From: Betaproteobacteria bacterium
GTDB lineage: Bacteria; Pseudomonadota; Gammaproteobacteria; Burkholderiales; Casimicrobiaceae
Direction: 5' to 3'
NCBI GenBank assembly: GCA_016861105.1
Contig: BOKS01000009.1
Coordinates: 1-64,000 of the forward strand
Length of the DNA: 64,000 nt
Below, piece after piece: positions 47,277-56,334 of the stretch (the stretch's first letter is position 1; each line of letters starts with the position of its first letter). The position numbers were made by a program, and so were the translations under genes. Under the pieces are notes generated by a model. The model was not told where the DNA came from. It did no database searches and was given only the letters and a program-made list of their open reading frames with translations.

Positions 47277-49214
47277 ATGCGCTTCCCGCACCTGTTCCGC
47301 CCCGGCCGCATCGGCGCACTGGAGGTCCCCAACCGCATCATCGGCTCGCCGATGGAGCGCAACTACTGCACGGCGGAGGGGCGCGTCACGCAGCGCTACG
47401 TCGACTACCTGGCGGCGCGCGCACGCGGCGGCGCAGGGCTCCTCTACACCGAGGCGACGTACGTGGACCCGCGCGGCAAGGGCCGCGCGCTGCAGATGGG
47501 GCTGCACGACGACGGCCTGGTCGAGGACTTCGCGCGGCTCGTCGACGCCGTGCACCGCCACGGCGGACGCATCGGTCCCGAGCTCAACTACGGCGGGCGC
47601 GTCGTGCACCCGGCGGTCAGCGGGCTCGAAACGCGCGCCCCGTCCGGCGTCCCGTACGCCGGCGCCGGCGGCCACGTGCCGCGCGCGCTCGCGCGCGACG
47701 AGATCGCCGGCCTGGTCGACGCCTTCGCGCAGGCGGCGCGGCGGGCCGTCGACGCGGGATGCGACTTCGTCGGCATCCACAGCGCGCACGGCTACCTGCT
47801 GAGCCAATTCCTGTCGCCCTAGTGCAACAAGCGCGACGACGACTACGGCGGCGACCTCGCCGGCCGCATGCGCTTCCCCCTCGAGGTCGTCCGCGCCGTG
47901 CGCGCCGCGGTGCCCGCGGGGCGGCCGATCCTCTACCGGATCAGCGGCGACGAGCATCAGGACGGCGCGCTCACGCTGGCCGACGTCTGCGCGATCGCGC
48001 CGCATCTCGTTGGGGCAGGTGTCGACCTGATCGACGTCTCGGCCGGCATGTACGAGACCAACTGGTGGATCACACAGCCGATGGAGATGCCGCAGGGCGT
48101 CCTCGCACCGCTGGCCGCCGCGGTCCGCGGGCACGTCGACGTGCCCGTGAGCGTGTCGGGCCGCATCACCGACCCCAGCGTCGCCGAGCACCTGCTCGCG
48201 TCCGGCGCCAGCGACTTCGTGACGCTGGGCCGGGCGCTGCACGCCGATCCGGACTTCCCGCGCAAGGCGCGCGACGGGCGCACCGGCGAGATCTGCACCT
48301 GCATCGCGTGCAACCAGGGCTGCAGCGACATGCACGCGCGCGGCCTGCCCATCGTGTGCCTGGTCAACACGGCGACCGGTCGCGAGCGCGAGCACGCCAT
48401 CCGCCCGGCCGCGCGGCGCAAGCGCATCGTCGTGGTAGGCGGCGGGCCGGCGGGACTCGAGGCCGCACGCATCCTCGCGCAGCGCGGCCACGACGTCACG
48501 CTGTTCGAGCGCGAGCCGGAGCCTGGCGGGCAGATGCTGCTGAGCCGCGCCGCCCCGGGCCGCGAGGAGTTCGCCGGGCACCTGCCGTGGCTCGCCGCCG
48601 AGGCCGTCCGCGCCGGCGTGCGGCTGCGACCGGGCGTGGAGGCCGACGCCGGGGCCGTGCTGGCGCAGGCGCCCGACGCGGTGATCGTCGCAACCGGCGC
48701 CGCCGTCGCCCTGCCTGCGATTCCGGGCATCGATGCGAGCCCGGTGGTGGACGCCGGGGCGATCCTCCGCCGCCCCACCGCAGCGATCCGCCGCGCGCTG
48801 GTGATCGGCGGGGGCATCCGCGGCGTGGCCGTGGCGCGGCGCCTCGCCGAGCGCGGAGTCGAGGTGGTGCTCGTCGAGCCGGGGGACGCGCTGGTGGAGG
48901 ACATCGCGACGCGCTCGCGCCGCTTCCAGGTCGACGCGCTCACGGCGTTCCCGCACGTCGCCGTCTGCCTGCGCACGACCGTCGAGGCGCTCGGCGAGCG
49001 CTCGGCGCTGCTGTGGGATGGCGCGATCCGCCGCGAGGTCGGCTCGCTCGACGTCGTCGTGCCCACCCGCACGCTCGTCCCGGTCACCGCCGTGGCGGAC
49101 GCACTCGTGGCGCGCGCTCCGGAACTCGACGTGTACCTGGTCGGGGACTGCGCGCAGCCGCGCACGGCGCTGGAGGCGATCCACGACGCCGCGGCCCTCG
49201 CGCACCGCCTGTAG
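47277..49214 (+). pseudogene. Old Yellow Enzyme-family NADH:flavin oxidoreductase interrupted by an amber codon
   Basis: Without the stop this would be a 645-aa enzyme of the 2,4-dienoyl-CoA reductase/trimethylamine dehydrogenase group. It has an FMN TIM barrel (PGRIGALEVPNRIIGSPMER, HSAHGYLLSQFLSP with the His pair, SVSGRITDP), a 4Fe–4S motif CTCIACNQGCSD…IVC, and a C-terminal FAD/NAD module (IVVVGGGPAGLEAARILAQ). Codon 182 (47820–47822) is TAG between FLSP and CNKRDDDYGG; homologues have an ordinary residue there. The frame is the same on both sides and no other damage is seen, so it is a very recent nonsense mutation, a sequencing error or a readthrough site. As written it yields a 181-aa fragment (47277–47822) and possibly a reinitiated part from ATG 47868. 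Confidence 0.8.
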
Positions 49215-49353
49215 CGGCACGCGGTCGCGCCGCGCGATCGGGCCGGCGCCCGTGGCCAGGCCGGCGCAGCGGACGGCCCGGGAGCCCCCGCCGGGACCGC
49301 GACCGCCGCGTGCGGTACCCTCGGCGCGCCGCGACCCCGAAGGACCATCCACC

Positions 49354-50226
49354 GTGAACCACGCCGCCACCCGCGCCCGGCTGCGCGACATCCTCGCCGG
49401 CGACGCCTGCGTCGCCATGGCATCGATCTACGATCCCCTGTCGGCACGCATCGCCGGGCGGCTCGGCTGCGCCGCCGGGCTGATGGGCGGCTCGACCGCC
49501 TCGCTCGCCGTGCTCGGCGCGCCCGACCTGATCGTGATCACGCTGACCGAGCTCGCCGAGCAGGTGCGCCGCTGCACCCGCGCGTCCGACGTGCCGCTCG
49601 TCGTGGACGGCGACCACGGCTACGGCAACGCGCTGAACGCGATGCGCACGGTCGGCGAGCTGGACGCGGCCGGCGCCGCGGCGGTCTCGATCGAGGACAC
49701 GCTGCTGCCGCGCGCCTTCGCCGCCGGCGACGCGCCGCAGCTGGTCCCGCTCGACGAAGGCGTGGCGAAGCTCGAGGCCGCCGTCGCCGCACGCGGACGC
49801 GACGGCCCGGCGATCCTCGGACGCACCAGCGCCGCCTCGCTGACCGGCATCGAGGATGCGATCGCGCGGTTCACGGCCTACGAGTCCGCCGGCGTCGACG
49901 CGCTGATGATCCCGGGCCTGAAGGCGCGCGACGACCTCGACCGGATCGCGGCGGCCACGCGGCTTCCGCTCGTCGTCGGCGGCGTGCCCGCCGCGCTCGC
50001 CGACCCCGCGTGGCTCGCCGCGCGCCGCGTGCGCCTGTGGAGCGGCGGGCACCAGAGCGTCAACGTGGCGATCCAGGCGCTGCACGACGCCATGCGCGCA
50101 GTCCACGAGGGCACGCATCCGTCGCGCCTGCCGGGGATCGCCGCGAAGGAAACGATCGATGCGCTCACCGCCGCCGACGACTACGCGGCGCACACGCGCC
50201 ATTTCGTCGCGCGGCGGCGTCCGTAG
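49354..50226 (+). CDS. Isocitrate lyase/PEP mutase-family enzyme (oxaloacetate decarboxylase-like)
   Basis: A 290-aa (βα)8 enzyme: ASIYDPLSARIAGRLGCAAG, GGSTASLAVLGAPD, VVDGDHGYGNALNAMRTV (Mg-binding Asp), AVSIEDTLLPRAF (Glu), and GRTSAASLTGIEDAIARF. It lacks the KKCGH loop of isocitrate lyase. The DHGYGNALNxMRTV pattern is that of the Pseudomonas oxaloacetate decarboxylase (PA4872-type) branch; 2-methylisocitrate- or dimethylmalate-lyase chemistry is an alternative. GTG start at 49354. Same strand and 139 bp after the interrupted oxidoreductase. Confidence 0.85.
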   Translation: MNHAATRARLRDILAGDACVAMASIYDPLSARIAGRLGCAAGLMGGSTASLAVLGAPDLIVITLTELAEQVRRCTRASDVPLVVDGDHGYGNALNAMRTVGELDAAGAAAVSIEDTLLPRAFAAGDAPQLVPLDEGVAKLEAAVAARGRDGPAILGRTSAASLTGIEDAIARFTAYESAGVDALMIPGLKARDDLDRIAAATRLPLVVGGVPAALADPAWLAARRVRLWSGGHQSVNVAIQALHDAMRAVHEGTHPSRLPGIAAKETIDALTAADDYAAHTRHFVARRRP

Positions 50227-50343
50227 GCGCGACGGCCGCGCGGCCGTCGGTCCGGGCCGCGCGTTCGCGGATGCGGGGAACGCCCCCCGCGCCCGCCGGT
50301 CCACCCGCAGAGGCGACCCGCTCGCCGTCCATAGGAGCCTGCG

Positions 50344-50529
50344 ATGCCCTATCGAAGCGTGGACGACCTGCCGAAGGCGCAGACCGACCAGTACAACGCG
50401 CACCAGAAGGAAGCGTTCCTGAAGGCGTTCAACAACGCCTTCGAGCAGTACGGCGGCGACGAGAGCCGCGCCTTCGCCGTGGCCCACGCGGCGGCGAAGC
50501 GGGCCGGCGACAGGCCCGGGCCCGGCTAG
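50344..50529 (+). CDS. ChaB-family protein
   Basis: A complete 61-aa ChaB-like protein: MPYRSVDDLPKAQTDQY, HQKEAFLKAFNNAFEQYGG, and AFAVAHAAAKRAG. It is named for the E. coli ChaA cation antiporter locus, but its molecular role is unclear and no chaA is nearby. AGGAG at 50333–50337 sets the ATG at 50344. Confidence 0.88.
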   Translation: MPYRSVDDLPKAQTDQYNAHQKEAFLKAFNNAFEQYGGDESRAFAVAHAAAKRAGDRPGPG

Positions 50530-50595
50530 GGCCTGATTCGCCCTACCCCGCGTGCGCGAAGGTTCGCGCCCGCGTGTCCATGGCGTGCACAGACC

Positions 50596-51045
50596 CTAGC
50601 CTGCCGTGCCACCGCGCACGGCGTCGGCCCGCCCGCGCGCCTGCGCGATCACGGCGTCCCAATGCTCGCGCAGCAGCGCGAGGCAGCGCTGCACGTCGCA
50701 CAGGTCGTAGCCGGCGGCGAGCGCGGCGTCGCTCGCCGCGAGCGCGTCGGCCTCGCCGGCGAGCCGCCCGTGCGCGGCCGCGGCGTCCAGGGCGTGATCG
50801 TCGGCAAGCCACTCGGCCAGCGTGCCGGCGAGCGCCACGATGCGCCAGTCGCGGTCGGCGAGCGCGCCGTGCATCTGGAAGGCGCCCGCATAGCGCACGG
50901 CCGACGGCGCGGCGTCGAGCACCCGCGCGATGCGCACGAAGCCCGCGGCGCCGAGCGCGAACGCGAGCACGCAGTGGGCGTACTCGTGCAGGCACACGCG
51001 CTCGAGCGTCGCCGCGGCGTGCGGCGCGTCGCCGGCGGCGCTCAT
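50596..51045 (-). CDS. Small HExxH putative zinc-peptidase-like protein
   Basis: A 149-aa protein with LERVCLHEYAHCVLAFALGAAG: His20-Glu21-x2-His24 is an HExxH zinc motif in a helix, followed by an LAGTLAEWLADDHA segment (a possible third ligand, Glu or Asp) reminiscent of the compact M41/FtsH-like peptidase fold. No signal peptide or TM segment. Its ATG overlaps the MFS gene stop by 4 bp (ATGA), so it is coexpressed with that exporter. Family assignment and activity are uncertain. Confidence 0.65.
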   Translation of the reverse strand: MSAAGDAPHAAATLERVCLHEYAHCVLAFALGAAGFVRIARVLDAAPSAVRYAGAFQMHGALADRDWRIVALAGTLAEWLADDHALDAAAAHGRLAGEADALAASDAALAAGYDLCDVQRCLALLREHWDAVIAQARGRADAVRGGTAG

Positions 51046-52262
51046 CCGGTCAGGCGGTCGCGCCGCACGAGCGCGGGAAACAGCCGCATCCACAGCGCGA
51101 CCACGACGAGCGTCCCGGCGGCGCCGACGACCACCGAGCCCACCGGCCCCAGCCACGCCGCGACGGCGCCGGCGCGGAACTCGCCGAGCTGGTTGGACGC
51201 GCCGATGAAGGTCGCGTTGACCGCGCTGACGCGGCCGCGCATCTCGTCGGGCGTTTCGAGCTGGACGAGCGTCTGCCGGATGACGACGCTGACCATGTCG
51301 GCGGCGCCGCCGATCGCGAGCGCGAGCAGCGACACGACGAACACGGTGGAAACGGCGAACGCCAGCGTCGACAGTCCGTAGACCGCCACCGCCGCGAACA
51401 TCCAGTGCCCGACGCGCCGCCGCAGCGGCCGGTGCGCCAGCAGCACGCCCATGACGAACGCGCCGGCGGCGGGCGCGCCGCGCAGCAGGCCCAGCCCCCA
51501 CGGCCCGGTGCCCAGCACGTCCTTGGCGAACATCGGCAGCAGCGCCGTCGCGCCGCCGAGGAGCACGGCGAAGAGGTCGAGCGACATCGCGCCGAGCACG
51601 ACCTTCTGGCGCCGGATGAAGCCGAAGCCGGCGAACACCGAGGCGAGCGTCACCGGGACGCGCGGCAGCGCCGAGCGACGCAGGCGGATGCCGGTCGCCA
51701 CGACGATCGACGCGACGAGCATCGCAAGGGCCACGCCGTAGGTGGCCACCGGTCCCAGGGCGTACAGGAAGCCGCCGAGCGCGGGCCCGCCGATGATCGC
51801 GATCTGCATGATCGACGAACTGCTGGCGAGCGCACGCGGCAACGCCGCGGCCGGCACGAGCGCGGGCAGCAGCGCCTGCTGCGAGGGCATCTGCAGCGCG
51901 CGGGCGATGCCGATGACCGCCGACAGCGCGAGGATCAGGTCGCGCCCGACGCTATGCGTAGCGCTCGCCCACCCGAGGAGTGCGGCCACGCCGGCCTGCA
52001 GCACGAGCGCCGCGACGAGGACGCCGCGCCGGTCGGCGCGGTCGACGAGCTGCCCCGCCGGGATCGTCAGCGCCAGCGCGGGCAGGAACTGGACCAGCCC
52101 GACGAGCCCGAGGTCCCAGGCGCTGCCGGTGAGGTCGTAGATCTGCCACCCCAGCGCCACCAGCAGCATCTGGTTCGCGCCGGTGCCGGCGAAGCGCACC
52201 CACAGGAAGCGGTAGAAATTCCCGGGGAGCGGTGCGTGCGCGGAAGCCTCGGCGCCGGTCAT
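51042..52262 (-). CDS. MFS transporter (EntS-like exporter family)
   Basis: A 406-aa major facilitator protein with about 12 TM helices. Visible are NFYRFLWVRFAGTGANQMLL, GLVGLVQFLPALALTIPAGQ, the loop LVDRADRRGVLVAAL (motif-A-like), IARALQMPSQQALLPALV and DEMRGRVSAVNATFIGAS in the second half. These are features of the MFS_3/EntS group, which exports siderophores and other compounds. ATG 52262 is used; upstream in-frame sequence is not membrane-like. Overlaps the downstream HExxH gene. Confidence 0.88.
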   Translation of the reverse strand: MTGAEASAHAPLPGNFYRFLWVRFAGTGANQMLLVALGWQIYDLTGSAWDLGLVGLVQFLPALALTIPAGQLVDRADRRGVLVAALVLQAGVAALLGWASATHSVGRDLILALSAVIGIARALQMPSQQALLPALVPAAALPRALASSSSIMQIAIIGGPALGGFLYALGPVATYGVALAMLVASIVVATGIRLRRSALPRVPVTLASVFAGFGFIRRQKVVLGAMSLDLFAVLLGGATALLPMFAKDVLGTGPWGLGLLRGAPAAGAFVMGVLLAHRPLRRRVGHWMFAAVAVYGLSTLAFAVSTVFVVSLLALAIGGAADMVSVVIRQTLVQLETPDEMRGRVSAVNATFIGASNQLGEFRAGAVAAWLGPVGSVVVGAAGTLVVVALWMRLFPALVRRDRLTG

Positions 52263-52476
52263 GCGGCGAATGTACCGTGCGGACGCGGCCCGGGCCGCCG
52301 CGGGGACCGGGGACGAGCCCGGACGGCGTTGCGGGGACGCCACGGCGACGGCGCCGCGCCATGCGGTGGCGCCCCACGGCGGCGCCCGCCGGCCAACCTG
52401 CCGCCGCCTTTGCGCTAGACTGCACGCCTTCCGCCCGACCCCCCGGTCCGCCCCGCCCCCTCTACGGAGAGTTTCG

Positions 52477-53331
52477 ATGATCGCTGCCCGCCCGATCGCG
52501 GCTGCCGCTGCCCTGTGGCTGTCCTTGGCCGCCGTCGCGTTCGCCCAGACCAAGCCCGAGCACGGCGACGAGGTCTACCAGCCCTCCGTCGGTCAGGCCG
52601 GCAAGGACGTGATCTGGGTGCCCACGCCCGACGCGCTCGTCGACCAGATGCTGAAGGCGGCGAAGGTCACGAAGGACGACATCGTCTACGATCTCGGCTC
52701 CGGCGACGGCAAGATCCCGATCGCGGCGGCGAAGAGCTTCGGCGCCCGCGCCTGGGGCATCGAGTACAACCCGGAGATGGCCGAGCTCGCGCGCCGCAAC
52801 GCGCGCCGCGCGGGCGTCGACAAGCAGGTGACGATCATCACCGGCGACATCTTCAAGGAGGACTTCTCCAAGGCGACGGTCGTCACGATGTACCTGCTCC
52901 CCGACCTCAACCTGAAGCTGCGCCCGACGATCCTGAAGATGAAGCCGGGCACGCGCGTGACGTCGCACCAGTTCCACATGGGCGACTGGGACCCCGACGA
53001 GACGTTCACGCAGGAGTACCGCAACGCCTACCTGTGGATCGTGCCGGCGAACGTCGCCGGCGAGTGGCAGGTCCGCGAGGAGAACGGCGGCTTCCAGGGC
53101 ACGGTGTCGATCGCGCAACGCTACCAGCGCATCGGCGGCACGCTCACGCCGGCGGGCGGCAAGCCGCAGCCGCTGCTCGGCGCTGCACTGCGCGGCGACA
53201 AGCTCTCGTTCTCGTTCGTCGACGGCGAGAACAACCTGCGCACCGCGCACCTGACGGTCAGCGACCGCAAGCTCTACGGCGACATCTCGTGGTTCGGCCG
53301 CACGACGACGCTCGTCGGCAGCAAGCGCTGA
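52477..53331 (+). CDS. Exported class I SAM-dependent methyltransferase
   Basis: A 284-aa protein with a clear Sec signal peptide (MIAARPIAAAAALWLSLAAV, cleavage near AFAQ). A Rossmann methyltransferase domain follows: VPTPDALVDQMLKAAKVTKD, VYDLGSGDGKIPIAA (motif I), GIEYNPEMAELARRNARRAG, TGDIFKEDF and TMYLLPDLNLKLRP. The C-terminal about 110 residues are β-rich (GGFQGTVSIAQRYQRIGGTL). SAM-dependent methylation outside the cytoplasm would be unusual, so either SAM is available after folding before export or the domain has another role. ATG 52477 has GGAGA 7 nt upstream. A TAGACT at 52416–52421 could be its −10. The APC permease follows after 7 bp, likely one operon. Confidence 0.87.
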   Translation: MIAARPIAAAAALWLSLAAVAFAQTKPEHGDEVYQPSVGQAGKDVIWVPTPDALVDQMLKAAKVTKDDIVYDLGSGDGKIPIAAAKSFGARAWGIEYNPEMAELARRNARRAGVDKQVTIITGDIFKEDFSKATVVTMYLLPDLNLKLRPTILKMKPGTRVTSHQFHMGDWDPDETFTQEYRNAYLWIVPANVAGEWQVREENGGFQGTVSIAQRYQRIGGTLTPAGGKPQPLLGAALRGDKLSFSFVDGENNLRTAHLTVSDRKLYGDISWFGRTTTLVGSKR

Positions 53332-53338
53332 CGCGCCC

Positions 53339-54703
53339 GTGAACGACAGCGCCAGGCCGGCCGGCGCGCCGCAACCGCTGCTCGGCCGGGCGGATGCGAT
53401 CGCCATCATCGTCGGCATCGTCATCGGTGCCGGCATCTTCAAGACGCCGTCGATGGTCGCCGGCGTCACCGGCGACGTCGGCTGGCTCGTCGTCGCCTGG
53501 CTGCTCGGCGCCGTCGTGTCGCTCGCCGGGGCGCTGTGCTACGCCGAGCTCGCGACGACCTATCCGCACGCCGGCGGCGACTACCACTTCCTGACGCGCG
53601 CGTGGGGGCGCCACGCGAGCTTCCTGTACGCGTGGGCGCGGGCGACGGTCATCAACACCGGGGCGATCGCGCTGCTCGCGTTCGTGTTCGGCGACTACAT
53701 GCAGAAGGTCGCGCCGCTCGGCGTGGCGGGCGGCGCGGTGTGGGGCGCGGCGATCGTGATCGCGCTCACCGCCATCAACATCGCCGGCCTGAAGGCATCG
53801 GCCGGCACGCAGAAGCTGCTGACCGTCGTCGAGGTCCTCGGGCTGGTGGCCATCGGCATCGCGGGCTTCATGGCCCCGGCCGCGGCGTCCGCGGCGCCGG
53901 CGTTCTCGTCGTCGCCGCCGCTCGGACTCTTCGGGCTGGCGATGGTGTTCGTGCTGCTCACCTACGGCGGCTGGAACGAGGCCGCGTACATCTCGGCGGA
54001 GCTCCGGGGCGGGCGGCGGGCGATCGTGTCCGTGATCGTCTGGAGCCTGGCGATCATCGCCGCCGTGTATCTCGTGGTCAACCTCGCGCTGCTGCACGGC
54101 CTCGGCCTCAAGGGGCTGGCCGACAGCAAGGCGGCGGGCGCGGACGTGATGCAGCTCGTGTTCGGGACCGCGGGCGCGCAGGCGCTGGCGCTGTTCGTGG
54201 CGATCGCGGCACTGACGTCGATCAACGCGACGATGATCGTCGGCGCGCGCACCAACTACGCGATGGGACGCGACTGGACCGCGCTGCGCTTCATGGGCGG
54301 CTGGCACGCCTCCCGCGGCACGCCGGTCGCCGCGTTCGTCGTCCAGGGCGCGGTCGCGCTGGCGCTGGTGGCGTTCGGGGCGCTGCAGCACGACGGCTTC
54401 GAGGCGATGGTCGAGTTCACCGCCCCGGTCTTCTGGGGCTTCCTGTTCCTCGTCGGCGTGGCGCTGTTCATCCTGCGCGCCAAGGACGCCGGCGCCGAGC
54501 GCCCGTTCCGCGTGCCGTTGTACCCGCTCACCCCGATCGTGTTCTGCGCGGCCTGCGCGTGGCTGTGCTATTCGAGCGTCACCTACGCGATGAGCCGCAA
54601 CGCCGTGCACGTGTCGCTGATCGTGATGGCCGTCGGCGTGGTCGCGCTCCTGATCACCGGGGCGAAGCGCGCGCCGCCGCGCGTGACCGCCGGCAACGAC
54701 TGA
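53339..54703 (+). CDS. APC-family amino acid permease
   Basis: A 454-aa permease with about 12 TM segments. N-terminal AIAIIVGIVIGAGIFKTPSM (TM1 substrate-binding GxGIF), WLLGAVVSLAGALCYAELAT, YPHAGGDYHFLTRAWGR, the TYGGWNEAAYISAELRGG block and TSINATMIVGARTNYAMGRD are characteristic of the amino acid–polyamine–organocation superfamily. GTG start at 53339, 7 bp after the exported methyltransferase. Substrate unknown. Confidence 0.9.
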   Translation: MNDSARPAGAPQPLLGRADAIAIIVGIVIGAGIFKTPSMVAGVTGDVGWLVVAWLLGAVVSLAGALCYAELATTYPHAGGDYHFLTRAWGRHASFLYAWARATVINTGAIALLAFVFGDYMQKVAPLGVAGGAVWGAAIVIALTAINIAGLKASAGTQKLLTVVEVLGLVAIGIAGFMAPAAASAAPAFSSSPPLGLFGLAMVFVLLTYGGWNEAAYISAELRGGRRAIVSVIVWSLAIIAAVYLVVNLALLHGLGLKGLADSKAAGADVMQLVFGTAGAQALALFVAIAALTSINATMIVGARTNYAMGRDWTALRFMGGWHASRGTPVAAFVVQGAVALALVAFGALQHDGFEAMVEFTAPVFWGFLFLVGVALFILRAKDAGAERPFRVPLYPLTPIVFCAACAWLCYSSVTYAMSRNAVHVSLIVMAVGVVALLITGAKRAPPRVTAGND

Positions 54704-54829
54704 CGCCGCGGGCAGCCCGTGCCCCGCGGCCGGCGGCCGCAGCCAGGCGGGCCGTCGCGTCCGCGGCATCGCGCGTGCGCCGGCGCGACGACGCGACGTC
54801 GTCGCGCTCGGCGGATCGCACCAGGCTCG

Positions 54830-56182
54830 TCAGCCGGCCGCGGTGCCGGACGTCGCCGCGTCGATGCGTGCGGCGAGCGCCCGGATCGACGGCGCGATCG
54901 TGACCGGCGGCGGCGCGCTGCCGTCGAGGCTGCGGTACGCCGCCGGCAGCTGCGCGAGCTCGGTCGCGAGCCGTTCGCGGCTGGCGTGGAGTGCGGGCAG
55001 CGGACGCAGCAGCCGGCCGGCGCGGATCACGGGCTCGAGCAGCGGCACGCCCTCGCCGATGGGGTCGGCGGCGAGCGCGACGACGTCGCCGGCCAGGACG
55101 CCGCCGGCATCGCGCCGCCGAAGGACCTGCTTGACGCCCGGCCACGTCGCCTTGCCCTCGGAGCGCTTGCGCTTCGCGACGCCCTCGTAGGCCTGCAGCT
55201 TGTAGGCGCAGTCGAGATACGGCGCGTCCGCCGACGTGTTCATGCGCGTGCCGATCCCGTAGCCGTCGACCGGCGCGCCCCGCGCCTCGATGTCGCGGAC
55301 GGCGAACTCGTCGAGGTTGCCGCTCGCGAAGATCGTGACGCCGCGCAGGCCGGCGGCGTCGAGGATCGCGCGGACGGCGAACGCGTGACCGGCGAGGTCG
55401 CCGCTGTCGATGCGCACGCCCCGGATCGCGATGCCCTCGCGCGCCATCGCCTTCGCCACGTCCGCGGCGATCGCCGCCCCCCGCCGGGTGTCGTAGGTGT
55501 CGATCAGCAGGACCGCGTTGCGCGGGTGCGCACGCGCGAAGGCCGCGAACGCGCTGCGCTCGTCGCGGTGCGCCTGCACGTACGAGTGCGCCATCGTGCC
55601 GGCGACCGGGATGCCGAAGGCCCGTCCGGCCTCCACCGTGGCGGTCGCTGCGAAGCCGGCGAGGTAGCTCGCACGCGCCGACAGCAGCGCGGCCTCGGCC
55701 CCGTGCGCGCGGCGCATGCCGAAGTCGACCAGCCGCTTGCCCGGCGCCGCCAGGACGCAGCGCACGGCCTTGCTCGCCACGATCGTCTGGAAGTGCAGCA
55801 GGTTGAGGAGGCGGCTCTCGACGAGCTGCGCCTCCCGGAGCGGCGCGGTGACGCGGACCAGCGGCTCGTCGGGAAAGACGATCGTCCCCTCGGGGATCGC
55901 GTCGAGGTCGCCGGTGAAGCGGAGGTCGCGCAGCGACGCGACGAACCCGGGGTCGAAGCCGCGGTCGCGGACCAGGTGCTCGCAGTCGCCGTCGTCGAAG
56001 CGCAGGCCGAGCAGGTAGTCGACGGCCTGGGCGAGGCCCGCCGCGACGAGGAAGCGGCGCTGCGCCGGCAGCTTGCGCACGAACAGCTCGAAGACCGCCA
56101 CGCCCTCCATGCGCTCGGCATGGTAGGCCTGGAGCATGGTGAGCTCGTAGAGGTCCGTCAGCAGGACGCCCGCGGCGGGCAT
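54830..56182 (-). CDS. pncB: Nicotinate phosphoribosyltransferase
   Basis: A 450-aa enzyme that makes nicotinate mononucleotide from nicotinate, PRPP and ATP (Preiss–Handler NAD salvage). TDLYELTMLQAYHAE, ESRLLNLLHFQTIVASKA, VDFGMRRAHG, GTMAHSYVQAH (His199, the expected phosphorylated His), RIDSGDLAGHA (PRPP region) and GYGIGTRMNTS are present. Divergent from pncA, the preceding enzyme of the same pathway, across a 152-bp spacer. Confidence 0.95.
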   Translation of the reverse strand: MPAAGVLLTDLYELTMLQAYHAERMEGVAVFELFVRKLPAQRRFLVAAGLAQAVDYLLGLRFDDGDCEHLVRDRGFDPGFVASLRDLRFTGDLDAIPEGTIVFPDEPLVRVTAPLREAQLVESRLLNLLHFQTIVASKAVRCVLAAPGKRLVDFGMRRAHGAEAALLSARASYLAGFAATATVEAGRAFGIPVAGTMAHSYVQAHRDERSAFAAFARAHPRNAVLLIDTYDTRRGAAIAADVAKAMAREGIAIRGVRIDSGDLAGHAFAVRAILDAAGLRGVTIFASGNLDEFAVRDIEARGAPVDGYGIGTRMNTSADAPYLDCAYKLQAYEGVAKRKRSEGKATWPGVKQVLRRRDAGGVLAGDVVALAADPIGEGVPLLEPVIRAGRLLRPLPALHASRERLATELAQLPAAYRSLDGSAPPPVTIAPSIRALAARIDAATSGTAAG

Positions 56183-56289
56183 GGGCTGCGCCGGCGCTGG
56201 GCCGGCCGGAGTCGCGAAGATGCCCGGACGCCGGCGTCCGGCACCCGGGGTTCCTCGCCGCCACGGTAAGCCTGCGGCGCAGGGCCGTG

Positions 56290-56303
56290 TTGACCGCGGT
56301 CAA
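56290..56303. promoter_or_regulatory. Perfect 14-bp palindrome between pncB and pncA
   Basis: TTGACCGCGGTCAA is a perfect dyad in the spacer between the divergent NAD-salvage genes, 32 bp before the pncA ATG. It could be a shared operator. Its TTGACC also resembles a −35, but the nearest −10-like TACCAT is 27 nt away. Confidence 0.45.
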
Positions 56304-56334
56304 TCGGCCCGGGCGCGTGCGCTACCATCGCCGC

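Noticed and set aside
47820-47822. Pyrrolysine or programmed readthrough at the amber codon
   Set aside because: Pyrrolysine occurs in methylamine methyltransferases, not in this flavoprotein family, and no pyl genes are seen. A point mutation or sequencing error is simpler.
56290-56328. TTGACC–TACCAT as a pncA promoter
   Set aside because: The spacer is 27 nt, too long for a sigma-70 promoter. The palindrome itself is kept as a candidate operator.
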